Assembly (NCBI GenBank): GCA_023807065.1
Contig: JAJJLU010000614.1
Coordinates: 1 to 27,126 of the forward strand
Reading direction: 5' to 3'
From: Isotricha intestinalis
Lineage: Eukaryota > Ciliophora > Litostomatea > Vestibuliferida > Isotrichidae
Length of the DNA stretch: 27,126 nucleotides
Under the pieces are notes generated by a model. That model was not told where the DNA came from, did not search any database, and saw only the letters and a program-made list of their open reading frames with translations. The position numbers and the translations under genes were made by a program. This document shows positions 16,993 to 27,099 of this stretch, in pieces. Position 1 is the first letter of the stretch; the number at the start of each line of letters is the position of its first letter.

Positions 16993-18989
16993 TTTAAATT
17001 CATATTAAACATTAACATGTTTCCTCAGTTAAATAATTAAAATACAAGATATTAAAATTTAACTAAACAATAAGATATATTATAAATTTAATATAATATT
17101 ATTTTAATTTTATATATGTTATAATTTTACATTTCATTGTTTTATAAGACTTTTTAATGATGTTTACAAATAATTTATATTTACCCTTTTTTTTAGTATT
17201 TTTTCAAATACATAGTTTTTTGAAAGTGATTTAAAAATATAAGATTGATTATTTTTAATATAGGGAGAAGCTATTTATTTTAAAGAAAAAACATTAATTT
17301 AGATATTATACTTAAAAGTGATTTCTAAATATAGGAGTATATTTCACTTAAATTAGAAGAAGAAAATAGGTTTTAATATATTAGTAAAAACTTAAATATT
17401 AAATATATTAAATGCAAATTCATCAAAATGATAATACAAGTCCTGTAAAACCTAAATATATCACTTATTCGAATTATCATCTTCAGATATATGAAAGATT
17501 CTATAATTGATTTATTAACAATTGACATTTTGGAACTTTAACCAAACCTTTTGTAATTAAAAATATTAATAATTATCTTCTGTTTTTGAAAAAAAATAAA
17601 AATCAAAGGTAAACAATTTTTAGAGATTTAATGAATTTTTGACAAGATGAAAAAATAAAGAAAAAATAGATTATGTCTAAAATCAAAAATATAACACAAA
17701 TATAAAGCTAGTTTTTGTAATAGAATTTATTTAAAAGAATGTACATAAAATTATTTTTCTTATGAAGCAAAAGAATAAAACAAAATATGACATGATTATC
17801 AAATTTAAATTTGCTAAGAGGTGTATAGATGTTTTTTCATTTTTAAAAAGTATTTTAATGAATATTTCTTTATTTTAAGATTATCATAATATTATAATTT
17901 AAAGTAATTTAACTATTTTCAAAGTTGCTTCACTATTAAAATGTCTAAATTATTAAAAAATTGAAATTTTTCAAAGTATTTTTATTTTTTTTAATATTTA
18001 TGTTCATAATCAATAAAGATAAGTTTATTTTTTTATATTGAATAATATATAGATAATATAACTATTTTTTTATATAATATTTATTTCAAAATATTTTGAA
18101 TACGTTTTCTTCAATGATTTTTTTTTATTGCATATTACTTTTTTTATAATAAAATTTATTGAAATCCAATATAAATCAAAAAAACTTATTTTAAAGAAAA
18201 ATATATAATTGTATTGAAAAAATATTCAATTTTATTTTATACAAGTATATTGTCTATAAAAAAAGTTTTTTTATCCAATTCGGTGAAAAATACCAATTAT
18301 ATTTATCAAATAAAATTCTATTGGAGAACTAATAAAATTTAGATAAGAAAAATAATTGAGTATTAATATAGTAAATTATTTTATCTGTGAAGAAGAAAAA
18401 TATTTCAAAAAATTTTCATTTATTTAAAATTTAATTGATTTTATAAGAATCAAAATCTAAAAATGCTATAAAATAATATTGAAATGAAACAATGACAATT
18501 AAACTTCGATTAATTTTATTTTGGTTTTAGTGTTATTATAAAAGTCGAGTAAAGTTTTTTGCAATAAAAACAAAACAACATAAAAAATAAAATAAGTTCT
18601 TTCAAAATTAATTTAATGATAATACAAAAATTTATTAAAACTTAAAAAATTATTTTAATTAGAATTTTTTTTAAGTTTAATTTAATTTTGACTTATTATA
18701 AATGATTATAAGATATAGGTTTTAATTTTAAAGATAAAAAATTATGAAACAATAAATAAATTATGTTTTAACAAAAAAATTATTTGATTATGAGAAAACT
18801 TTAAGAAAAATAAATTAAATATTTATATTATTTATATATCCTGATCCTTTTATTAATAATGAAGTTTATTATAAAGATTGAAGATATCACTTTACAAATA
18901 AAAAATTTAAGAATTAATATTTTATTTACTCTTTGTTATTGAACCTAAAAAAGAATAATTTATAAATATTTTTCAAAAAATATTTTTAA
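16993..18989. other. Two-kilobase gap with coding-like debris
   Basis: No intact gene. The most protein-like part is a + frame from ATG 17412 to TAA 17610: 66 codons interrupted only by TGA at 17508-17510 and 17523-17525, containing TKPFVIKNINNYLLFLKKN. A second open stretch of about 45 codons lies around 17748-17876 (+), Lys/Phe-rich. A third, near 18830-18920 (+), reads YPDPFINNEVYYKD, TGA, RYHFTNKKF. None is recognised with confidence. The rest is A/T-rich with frequent stops. It may be an old, mutated gene or several. Confidence 0.45.
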
Positions 18990-21900
18990 ATGAAGAAACT
19001 ATTTTTTCAATTTATTCATGTTATTTTATTTTTGATAAAATATACAAATTGTTCAATTTATTTAAAGGATGTTGAAGAAATAACTGAAAAAGGTTTAGAT
19101 GATGTAATATTATTTACAGAATATAAAAATACTTCTCTTTTAGGAGTTTCAAATTCAAATATTTATATAATTTCACCAATTAATGTAATCAAAACAAATT
19201 ATGAAAATAATGAAAATCTTCAATTTAATTCAACAAATATTATTCCTTTAAATAATGAAACATTTGCACTTATTTGCTTAAAAGAAGTGTTAATTCAAGT
19301 TTATGATATAAATGGGACGCTAAAAACTTTTGTTGATTATCCTGATTCTCAGGATGATAACAAATATTCACCATATATAGGAGTACAATGTGGAATTACA
19401 TATCAAAATCATACTTTTTATATTGCTATTCCTGATAATAGGACTGATAAAATTCAATTTACATATTTTATTTTCAACGAAGACTCAAATTCAGACAAGT
19501 TAATTAAAACGGCAGAAATACCATTAGAAGAATCATTAATTGATGGTAAATTAACGGATTTACATATTTTTATTTATAATTTAAATGAAAGTTCTATAGT
19601 ATTATTTCCATATTATAATGAAGAAAAAGATGGCACTTCTATAAAATATCATAAAATAAATCTAACCAACAATGAAAGATATAATAATAATAGTGAGATA
19701 GAAAATAAAAAAATAAAAGGAAGTTTGATCAAAAATAATAAAATATTTTTATATGGATATTTATCTATTAGTCAATTATTTATTGAATCTTTAGTGATAA
19801 ATAATGAAGATGAAATAAAAAATAAAACAATTAATGTTAGTAAAATATATCAAAACGCACTATTTGGAGGTATATTTAATGATTCATGTTTTTATTTATA
19901 CAACACTGGAGGAGGAACATTGTATGTTTACCTTGTTAATTTTGATGATTTAACCGAAAAAAGGATAGAAGCGGAAAAATTTTTACCTAAACCAAATGAT
20001 TTATTTTATCTAAAACAATTTTGGAACAATAATAGAATTTATGTTTTGGCAAAACATGGGAAAGAAAGTTTTAATTGGAAAATAGGAATGGTTCTTCCAA
20101 AATGTAAAAATAGTAGTGTATATTATTATCATAAAACAGAAGAATATATAATTACTTTAGATGATTTAGCTGAAGTTAAAAACTTAAATGTAACTATTCA
20201 AATATTATTTAAAAAGGTAGAAGGAATGACAATTAAAAATCTAGAAGATGATAATAATTCAGTATTAAATAATATTATATTTTCATTAAATCATAATGTT
20301 TATCACTTTTCTACAAATTTTAGTTTATATTTTAATTCTTTAGATATAGTAGAAGATGATTATGATCAATGTGAAATAAAATTTCAAATTTGTGATAATT
20401 CATGTATTAAATGTTCTGACAATAGTGAATCAGAAGGCAAAAAATGTTTAAGTTGTAATATAAATGACAATTATTATCCATTGGAAGATGATAAGTCCAA
20501 TTGTATTTCAAAAAATTCAGAAATTGAAGATTATTTTTTTTCAAATGAAGATTCAAAGTTTATTAAATGTATTAATAATTGTAAAAAATGTGATAATAAA
20601 ACTAATTGTATTGAATGTAAAGATAATTATGTTCTTTCTTCAAAAAAAACTTGTGAAAAGTGTAATGAAAGGTCTGTTTGGTATTTTGAAAGTAATATTA
20701 TTAATTGTATTAATTCTGAAAGTTGTCCTGATTCATTACCTTATTTTAATAAAGATACTTTAGAATGTGTTAATGATTGTAATATTTTTGATGATAATCA
20801 AGTGTGTATGAAATGTGAAAATAATCAAAAACAAATATATAATGAATGTATAGAAGAAGAAAATAAATTAGAAGAAGAAAATTTAGAAGAAGAAAATAAA
20901 TTAGAAGAAGAAAATTTAGAAGAAGAAAATAATTTAGAAGAAGAAAATTTAGAAGAAGAGAAAATAAAAGAAAAAACAATAGTTTTTATAGAAAAATATC
21001 CTTCAAATAATCCAAAAGCTACAAATATAGATTTAGGAGAATGTGAAAAAATTTTAAAAGAAAAATATAAAATATCAGAATTAGTAATAAAAATAACAGA
21101 AACAAATGAAGGAAAATTAACAAATAAAGTAAATTATAATATATATGATAAAAAAGGAAATAAATTAGATAAATCAATATGTAATGATATTCCAATAACT
21201 TTCTCTTATCTTTTAACAAATACAGAAAAGTTAAATTTAGAAGAAGGAAAAGAATTATCAAAAATAGGAATAGATATTTATAATAAAAATGATGAATATT
21301 TTCATAATTTTTGTTTAAATACAGATATTGGAAGAGGAACTGATATTATTGTAAAAGATAGACAAACTGATATTTTTGTAGAAGCTGAATTTTGTAATGA
21401 TGGTTGTAAATATAAAGGAATTGATTTTAAAACTAATAGAGTAGAATGTGAATGTAATAATAATAATGATGAAAGAAATGTTAATAATAAAAGAAAAAGT
21501 GCTATTATGGAGTTAATTGATGATAATTTTAATTATAAAATTGTAATTTGTTATGGATATATATTGAATAGAAATTCTTATAAGTATAATTGGGGTTTTT
21601 TATTTTGTTTAATAATTTTAATTGGTTGTTTGATTTGTACTTTTCTTCATTATCTGAAAACTAGTAAGATATTAAAAACTAAGATATATAGTTATATTTC
21701 TTTACCAAAACAATATAATAAAAAAAATAATTTAAAACCAAATCCACAAAAAAGAAAAAAGAAAGAAGAAAAAACAAAAAATGAAAAGATAAATATAAAC
21801 AGAAAAAATAACATAAAACTTTCAAATAAAGAAATAATTTATAATAGAAATCAATATTCAACATCAAGAACAATGAAATTAAAAGAAAATCAAAATTCAA

Positions 21901-22637
21901 CAGAAAGACAATTAAATTCAAAGAATACAATAAAACCAAAAATTATTGTTGAAGAAGATATTGATTATGAAGAAATGAATTATTTCAATGCAATTTATGA
22001 AGATAAAAGAAGTATTTTATCAATAACTTATGCAAGTTTTATTTCAAAAGTAGAAATAATAAGAATTTTATTTTTATCAAAAAAATTTGATATTCTTTAT
22101 ATTTCAGTTTCATCTTTTTTATTTGGTATTATTGTTGATTTTACAATAAATGCTTTTTTATTTAGTGATGTTATTATATCTCAAAAATATAAAAGTGGAA
22201 ACAATAAGTTGAGATTTATAACAAGTGAATCTTTATCAATTCTTTCTGATATTTTAGGAAATATTTTTTGTTTTTTTCTTTTTCAATTAATTAATTTTCA
22301 TATAGCTTTAGAAATACTTCAAAAAGAAATAAAAATTAATTATAAAATTGTTAAAAAATTCGTAAAATGTGAAAGGATAATTAAAATTAGATTATTCATA
22401 TATTTTTTTTTACAATTTTTATTTCTTTGTTTTTTTATGTATTATATTATTATTTTTTGTTCATTATATAAATATTCTCAATTAGCTCTATTCAAAAATT
22501 ATTTGTACGGAGTAATAACTCATATTATATATAGTTTAGTAATTTCTTTAGTAATTTCAATTTTGAGATTTATTAGTTTAAAATCCAAAAACATAAAAAT
22601 GTTCTTATTTTCTCAATATTTAAATAATCTTTTCTAA
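18990..22637 (+). CDS. Cysteine-rich multi-pass surface membrane protein, ciliate-type
   Basis: A 1215-residue protein. A hydrophobic N-terminus (about 1-22, ending before SIYL) is a signal peptide. The ectodomain (25-455) has many Asn-x-Ser/Thr sites and beta-rich sequence. A cysteine-rich block (461-620) has repeated C-x2-C pairs such as SCIKC, KCLSC, CKKC, CIEC and CEKC, like furin/growth-factor-receptor repeats. A Glu-rich repeat (622-657) links to a second extracellular part (about 660-850). A first strong membrane helix lies at about 868-889, followed by a basic cytoplasmic stretch (900-985) and four more hydrophobic segments near 1034-1056, 1085-1108, 1135-1158 and 1172-1195. The block YFNAIYEDKRS (998-1008) and following hydrophobic region INAFLFSD resemble the C-terminal module of a large family of ciliate surface proteins, as I remember it. 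Ligand and function are unknown; possibly adhesion or sensing. Stop is TAA. Confidence 0.8.
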   Translation: MKKLFFQFIHVILFLIKYTNCSIYLKDVEEITEKGLDDVILFTEYKNTSLLGVSNSNIYIISPINVIKTNYENNENLQFNSTNIIPLNNETFALICLKEVLIQVYDINGTLKTFVDYPDSQDDNKYSPYIGVQCGITYQNHTFYIAIPDNRTDKIQFTYFIFNEDSNSDKLIKTAEIPLEESLIDGKLTDLHIFIYNLNESSIVLFPYYNEEKDGTSIKYHKINLTNNERYNNNSEIENKKIKGSLIKNNKIFLYGYLSISQLFIESLVINNEDEIKNKTINVSKIYQNALFGGIFNDSCFYLYNTGGGTLYVYLVNFDDLTEKRIEAEKFLPKPNDLFYLKQFWNNNRIYVLAKHGKESFNWKIGMVLPKCKNSSVYYYHKTEEYIITLDDLAEVKNLNVTIQILFKKVEGMTIKNLEDDNNSVLNNIIFSLNHNVYHFSTNFSLYFNSLDIVEDDYDQCEIKFQICDNSCIKCSDNSESEGKKCLSCNINDNYYPLEDDKSNCISKNSEIEDYFFSNEDSKFIKCINNCKKCDNKTNCIECKDNYVLSSKKTCEKCNERSVWYFESNIINCINSESCPDSLPYFNKDTLECVNDCNIFDDNQVCMKCENNQKQIYNECIEEENKLEEENLEEENKLEEENLEEENNLEEENLEEEKIKEKTIVFIEKYPSNNPKATNIDLGECEKILKEKYKISELVIKITETNEGKLTNKVNYNIYDKKGNKLDKSICNDIPITFSYLLTNTEKLNLEEGKELSKIGIDIYNKNDEYFHNFCLNTDIGRGTDIIVKDRQTDIFVEAEFCNDGCKYKGIDFKTNRVECECNNNNDERNVNNKRKSAIMELIDDNFNYKIVICYGYILNRNSYKYNWGFLFCLIILIGCLICTFLHYLKTSKILKTKIYSYISLPKQYNKKNNLKPNPQKRKKKEEKTKNEKININRKNNIKLSNKEIIYNRNQYSTSRTMKLKENQNSTERQLNSKNTIKPKIIVEEDIDYEEMNYFNAIYEDKRSILSITYASFISKVEIIRILFLSKKFDILYISVSSFLFGIIVDFTINAFLFSDVIISQKYKSGNNKLRFITSESLSILSDILGNIFCFFLFQLINFHIALEILQKEIKINYKIVKKFVKCERIIKIRLFIYFFLQFLFLCFFMYYIIIFCSLYKYSQLALFKNYLYGVITHIIYSLVISLVISILRFISLKSKNIKMFLFSQYLNNLF
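20853..20960 (+). repeat. In-frame 33-nt tandem repeat encoding KLEEENLEEEN
   Basis: About three copies of an 11-codon unit lie inside the surface-protein gene (residues 622-657), built from a smaller L-E-E-E-N element. The copies are nearly identical at DNA level. It forms an acidic spacer between the cysteine-rich block and the next extracellular domain. Length polymorphism by slippage is likely. Confidence 0.85.
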
Positions 22638-22736
22638 TTTATAATTTCTAATAACAGATAAATATTTAAAAAATTTAATTTATTTTATGTTTTTCTTAAA
22701 TAATATATTTAAACAAAAAAATTTATAAGAATAAAA

Positions 22737-25700
22737 ATGGAAGATGATAATACTGAAAATGAAGAAAATAAAAATAAAAGGAAAGAAAACAAAGATAATA
22801 AAGATAATATTATAGAAAATAATAATGAAGATATAATAAATGAAAATAAAGACAATATTATAGAAAATAATAATGAAGATATAATGAATGAAAATAAAGA
22901 CAATATTATAGAAAATAATAATGAAGATATAATGAATGAAAATAAAGACAATATCAATGAATATGAAATAATAGAGAATGAAGATAATAATAAACATATA
23001 ATAAATAAAGAAAATCTTAATAAAAATGATAATTTAAATCATATGATCAAAGAAGATTCAGATAATATTGTTCAAAATGAAAATAAAATTAAAAATCAAA
23101 ATTTAGAAATAAATAATAGAATATGTTGTATTGAATTACAAAATAATACTCAAATATTAATATCTTATGAGGAAAATTGGACAATAAAAGATTTAATAAA
23201 AGAAATAATAAAACATAAAAAATTTAATGAATTATATCCTAGTAGAAAATCAATATTGAATTCAAGAAATAATATTATATTATTTGATTTACATTTATGT
23301 ATATATCGTCAAATTAAACCTGATTATGAAAATAAAATATCTTTTGAAATTAAAATTGATGATCTTTATACATTAGGTTTAATAAAAAACTGTGAATATC
23401 CAATTTTTTTATTTAAAGATAATAAAACTCCTTTTATTTTTCCTTATTCTCCAAATAAAATTAAAAATGATTTATTGAAAAGTGTTGTTGATTCAAATTA
23501 TAATTTTTCTAATTATTATACAATATATTTACCAAGATTAAATACTTTAAATTTATTAGAAAATCATCCTGAATTAACTGAATTTTATGATAATAATAAA
23601 AAAAATTATAATGAATTTTTCTCCTATAATTTAAATTCTTTAATTACTACAGAAGAAAATAAAAATTGGTTTCTTTATAATAATGAAAGTTTAAATTTTT
23701 TAATAGAAATGAATAAATATGACATAACAGTTAAAGCAAGTAATAAAATTTATAATGGTAAAATATATTTTGAAGATAAAGGACAAATATATCCTGAAAG
23801 AATAAAAGAATTAACAGATGAAGATTTAAAAAACTTTTTTATAAATTTAACAATTGTAATTATGAATGAATTAAATGAAAAAGATATAATAACAATAAAA
23901 ATGAAAATAACATCAAAAACAACAACATTAGAATTAATTGAAAGTATGAATAAAAAATTAGAATTAATGAAAAAAGAATTAAAATTTGATTCAAATAAAA
24001 AAATTTTAAAAGTAAAATCACTAGATGATTATATATTTGATTTAAATGAACTGTTAATTCATTATAATTATATAATTGAATGTGTTAAATATGGAAATGA
24101 AGCAGATTATATAATAATAGATAATCCAAAATATATTAAAAATGAAATAAATTTAATTTCTGAATATCATAAACCAATTGATAATTTATTTAATCTTGCA
24201 ATATTTAATCCAGAAAAAAAAATAAATAATGATGATATTTTAAATAAAAATATTAAAAGTATTCAAGATAATAACAATGAAAATGACAGTTTAGATATAT
24301 TTATAGAAGAATTAATGAATGAAATTAAATTGAATGAATTTAATACTTTAAATGATATAGATAATATAAATAATGATGATGAAATAAATACAGCAATATT
24401 AAAAAATGAAACAACATTTATAAATAGTTCATTTATGGATGATTTATCTATTTTTGGTGATTCAGTAGTTTATTCAAATACAAAATATGAATATGAAGAT
24501 ATAAATTCAATAAATGAAAAATTAAATACGAGTTTCAGTTTGGTAAATAATTTAAATAAAACAACTTTAATTAAAGGAATTTCTGTGATGGGAAGAAAAA
24601 AAAAAAGGGCAAAAATAATAAATCAACCAAATGCATATTTAGATGAAAGAAATATTGATTTAAAAAAAATGATAGAAACTATAAGTACAAATGTTAATAT
24701 GAGAGAAATTGATAGACCTTTTAGTATTTTATTAAGAGGAGCTCATTTAAATAAAATTTTTAAATCTTATGAAAATGATAATGGAAATATTTTAACTTAT
24801 TTAATTTTCAAAATGCAATTATTTTGTGGTAAAAAACCTTTTAGTAAACCTAAAATTATTAAATGGACAACTTATAATAAAGATATTAATCCTATATTTA
24901 ATAAAAGAATTTATTTTGAATGTAATTATAGTATAATACCAAATATCTGTTCAATTATGTTTGAAATTAAATTTGTTAAATTAAGAAAAAATAAAGAAAT
25001 TAAAAGTAATGAAACACTATTTTGGAATAATTTTAATTTATTTGATTTTAGTAAAAGATTAAGAACAGGACAACATAAAATTAAATTATATGAATCTTCA
25101 TTAATAGAAGATTCCTATTATCGTTTTTTAAATAATACTTTTGAAGATAATACATCAATAATATATTTTGAAATAGATTCTTTTCCTACAAGTATAATAA
25201 ATAAAGTCATTCATATTACTAATTATTCTTTAGATATTAAATCAGTAATAATAAATCAAAATGATAATGAAAAAATAAATGAAATATCTTTAAAAACTCC
25301 TTCAGAAGAATTAAATAATTATGATAAAGAAGTATTATGGACAAATAGATATAAAATTATGGAATATCCAAAAATAATAACTAGATTATTATCTTGTTTC
25401 AATTATAATGAACCTCGTGATTTAATTGAATTAGAAAAATTATTTGAAATATCAAAAAAAAACTTAAATACTATTCAAGCTATTGATTTATTAAATGGAT
25501 ATTTTACTTATGATTCAATTAGAAATTTTGCTGTTGAATGTTTAAGAAAATCTCCCATTGAAGAAATTAAAATATATTTATATCAATTAATTCAAGGTTT
25601 AAAATATGAAATTAATATTGATAATGAATTAGCGAGATTTTTAATTGATATTTCTGTTAGTTATCCTTTTACTATTGGACATAAATTTTTTTGGTATTTA

Positions 25701-26804
25701 AGAAGTGAAATGAATAATAAATTTTATAAACAAAAATTTGGTTTGTATTTAGATGTTTTTTTGAATAAAATTGGAGAAGAAATTTCTAAAGTTTTTTATG
25801 AAGAAGATTTCCTTATGAAAAATATTATTAAATTTACTAATATAATGAGAAATAATTCAATTCCAAAAAATAAAAAAAAAGAATTATTTAAAAATAGTAT
25901 AAATGAATTTAATGATTTATTAAAAAATTCAAATTTAGAAATTTCATTACCTTATGATTATAAATTGAAAATAAATTCAATAGTAAAAGACCAATGTTTA
26001 ATAAAAAAAGATAATTCATCATTAATTTTTACTTTTAATAATATAGATTCTTTATCAAAAGAAATTCAATTAGAATTTTATCCAGAAAAAGATATAAGAA
26101 CAAATATGATAACAATTCAAATATTTAATGCAATAAGACATTTATGGATTGAGAACAATTTAAAAGTAAAAATGTCATTATATAATATTATAACAACAGG
26201 ATATAATGAAGGAATTATTGAAATATTAAAATACAATCAAAGATTGAGTTTAATTATGACATATGTTAATAAAAATAGTTTAAATATTTTTAAAAAAGAT
26301 AATCCTATTAAAAATTGGTTTGATGAAATTTGTAAAATCCCTTCTAAAGAATTTTTAAATAACTTTTATCTTAGTGTTTATCCTTATTTAATTTGTGATT
26401 TTGTTTTAGGAGTTAATGATAGAAATAATGATAATATTAGGATTAAATTTAATGGAGAATTATTTCAATATGATTTTAATAATCTTTTTGGAGTTAATAA
26501 AAATTATGAATTAAATAATGGTGTTTGTAAAATGGTTTTTAATTATTATTTCAAAGATTTTTTAAAAAGTCAAAATTTATATAAACAATTCAAACAAAAA
26601 ATTTGGAATAGTTATTTGATTTTGAGAAATAATAAAGAACTTTTATATAGTTTTATGAAGATACTAATATTATCTGGAATCAATGAAATTAAAGAAAAGA
26701 ATTTTAAATATATTGAATTATCATTGAATTTAATTGAAAAAGATTCTAAAAAAATTCAAGAATTTTTTAAAAAAAATTTTGATAAATGTAAAAATGAATA
26801 TTAA
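22737..26804 (+). CDS. Class I-like PI3-kinase family protein with substituted catalytic motifs
   Basis: A 1355-residue protein. After an Asn/Glu/Asp low-complexity leader (1-125) come an adaptor-binding-like domain (about 128-232), a Ras-binding-type domain (about 365-460, with KKILKVKSLDDYIFDLNELL, 421-440), a long linker with a basic KKKRAK patch (621-626), a PI3K C2 domain (about 655-815, beginning DRPFSILLRG), the helical PIK domain (about 865-1055) and the catalytic domain (about 1070-1355). Domain order equals class I PI3K. Three catalytic positions differ. The ATP lysine of the F-K-x-G-D-D-L-R-Q-D motif aligns with Tyr1115 in FYPEKDIRTNM. The catalytic loop reads GVNDRNNDNI (1225-1234) where G-x-G-D-R-H-x-x-N-I is usual, so the His is Asn1230. 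The metal motif DFG reads DFN (1246-1248). Asp1228, Arg1229, Asn1233 and Asp1246 remain. Kinase activity is therefore doubtful. The protein may be a pseudokinase scaffold. Stop is TAA. Confidence 0.87.
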   Translation: MEDDNTENEENKNKRKENKDNKDNIIENNNEDIINENKDNIIENNNEDIMNENKDNIIENNNEDIMNENKDNINEYEIIENEDNNKHIINKENLNKNDNLNHMIKEDSDNIVQNENKIKNQNLEINNRICCIELQNNTQILISYEENWTIKDLIKEIIKHKKFNELYPSRKSILNSRNNIILFDLHLCIYRQIKPDYENKISFEIKIDDLYTLGLIKNCEYPIFLFKDNKTPFIFPYSPNKIKNDLLKSVVDSNYNFSNYYTIYLPRLNTLNLLENHPELTEFYDNNKKNYNEFFSYNLNSLITTEENKNWFLYNNESLNFLIEMNKYDITVKASNKIYNGKIYFEDKGQIYPERIKELTDEDLKNFFINLTIVIMNELNEKDIITIKMKITSKTTTLELIESMNKKLELMKKELKFDSNKKILKVKSLDDYIFDLNELLIHYNYIIECVKYGNEADYIIIDNPKYIKNEINLISEYHKPIDNLFNLAIFNPEKKINNDDILNKNIKSIQDNNNENDSLDIFIEELMNEIKLNEFNTLNDIDNINNDDEINTAILKNETTFINSSFMDDLSIFGDSVVYSNTKYEYEDINSINEKLNTSFSLVNNLNKTTLIKGISVMGRKKKRAKIINQPNAYLDERNIDLKKMIETISTNVNMREIDRPFSILLRGAHLNKIFKSYENDNGNILTYLIFKMQLFCGKKPFSKPKIIKWTTYNKDINPIFNKRIYFECNYSIIPNICSIMFEIKFVKLRKNKEIKSNETLFWNNFNLFDFSKRLRTGQHKIKLYESSLIEDSYYRFLNNTFEDNTSIIYFEIDSFPTSIINKVIHITNYSLDIKSVIINQNDNEKINEISLKTPSEELNNYDKEVLWTNRYKIMEYPKIITRLLSCFNYNEPRDLIELEKLFEISKKNLNTIQAIDLLNGYFTYDSIRNFAVECLRKSPIEEIKIYLYQLIQGLKYEINIDNELARFLIDISVSYPFTIGHKFFWYLRSEMNNKFYKQKFGLYLDVFLNKIGEEISKVFYEEDFLMKNIIKFTNIMRNNSIPKNKKKELFKNSINEFNDLLKNSNLEISLPYDYKLKINSIVKDQCLIKKDNSSLIFTFNNIDSLSKEIQLEFYPEKDIRTNMITIQIFNAIRHLWIENNLKVKMSLYNIITTGYNEGIIEILKYNQRLSLIMTYVNKNSLNIFKKDNPIKNWFDEICKIPSKEFLNNFYLSVYPYLICDFVLGVNDRNNDNIRIKFNGELFQYDFNNLFGVNKNYELNNGVCKMVFNYYFKDFLKSQNLYKQFKQKIWNSYLILRNNKELLYSFMKILILSGINEIKEKNFKYIELSLNLIEKDSKKIQEFFKKNFDKCKNEY
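22803..22946 (+). repeat. Three tandem 48-nt repeats in the PI3K-like leader
   Basis: Three 16-codon units (DNIIENNNEDIMNENK) lie at residues 23-70. Units two and three are identical at the nucleotide level and unit one differs at two positions, pointing to recent duplication. The segment is acidic and asparagine-rich, presumably disordered. Confidence 0.92.
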
Positions 26805-27099
26805 ATATTTAAAATAATAATTACATTAAGTACATTTCAAATATTAAAAAAATAAAATAACAAATAAATATAATTTAAGTAAATTATAAAATGGATAACA
26901 CACAATTATTAGATTTTTAATTTTTATTTTTTTAACAAAATTAGAAAAAATAAAATTATGAAAAGAACATATTTATACAAGTAATAATTAAGAACAAAAA
27001 CACTTTTAAAATTATTATTTATAAAAAAATTAAAGAATAAATTAATAGATTTTAAATGGGGCTAATATATAGTTTAATTATCTTCTAAATTATTCATAT
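26805..27099. other. Subtelomeric noncoding DNA
   Basis: About 295 bp of very AT-rich sequence separate the last gene's TAA from the telomere repeat. No ORF or subtelomeric satellite is seen. The PI3K-like gene is therefore the terminal gene of the chromosome. Confidence 0.6.

Noticed and set aside
18760..18920. Possible remnant of a TrmB/METTL1-type tRNA methyltransferase around YPDPFINNEVYYKD
   Set aside because: The family has a (F/L)-P-D-P-x-F...W-R motif, but only this stretch is suggestive; no SAM-binding glycine motif or other block was found upstream.
22803..22946. CRISPR-like or satellite repeat
   Set aside because: The units are directly adjacent, in frame and without spacers; simple intragenic tandem duplication explains them.
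22680..22997. Minus-strand Ile/Phe-rich frames with internal repeats, membrane-protein-like
   Set aside because: They are the antisense of the Asn/Asp/Glu/Lys-rich PI3K leader and its 48-nt repeats; hydrophobicity comes from complementing Asn, Asp, Lys and Glu codons.
22737..26804. Class II or class III PI3K assignment
   Set aside because: ABD-like and RBD-like regions precede C2, with no C-terminal PX/C2 pair and no Vps34-type short N-terminus; class I order fits better.
5224..26804. A coordinated phosphoinositide/Rab signalling cluster
   Set aside because: GTPase-MORN, TBC, EF-hand, kinase and PI3K genes are on both strands with separate promoters and decayed genes between them; co-location is most simply chance in a signalling-rich protist genome.
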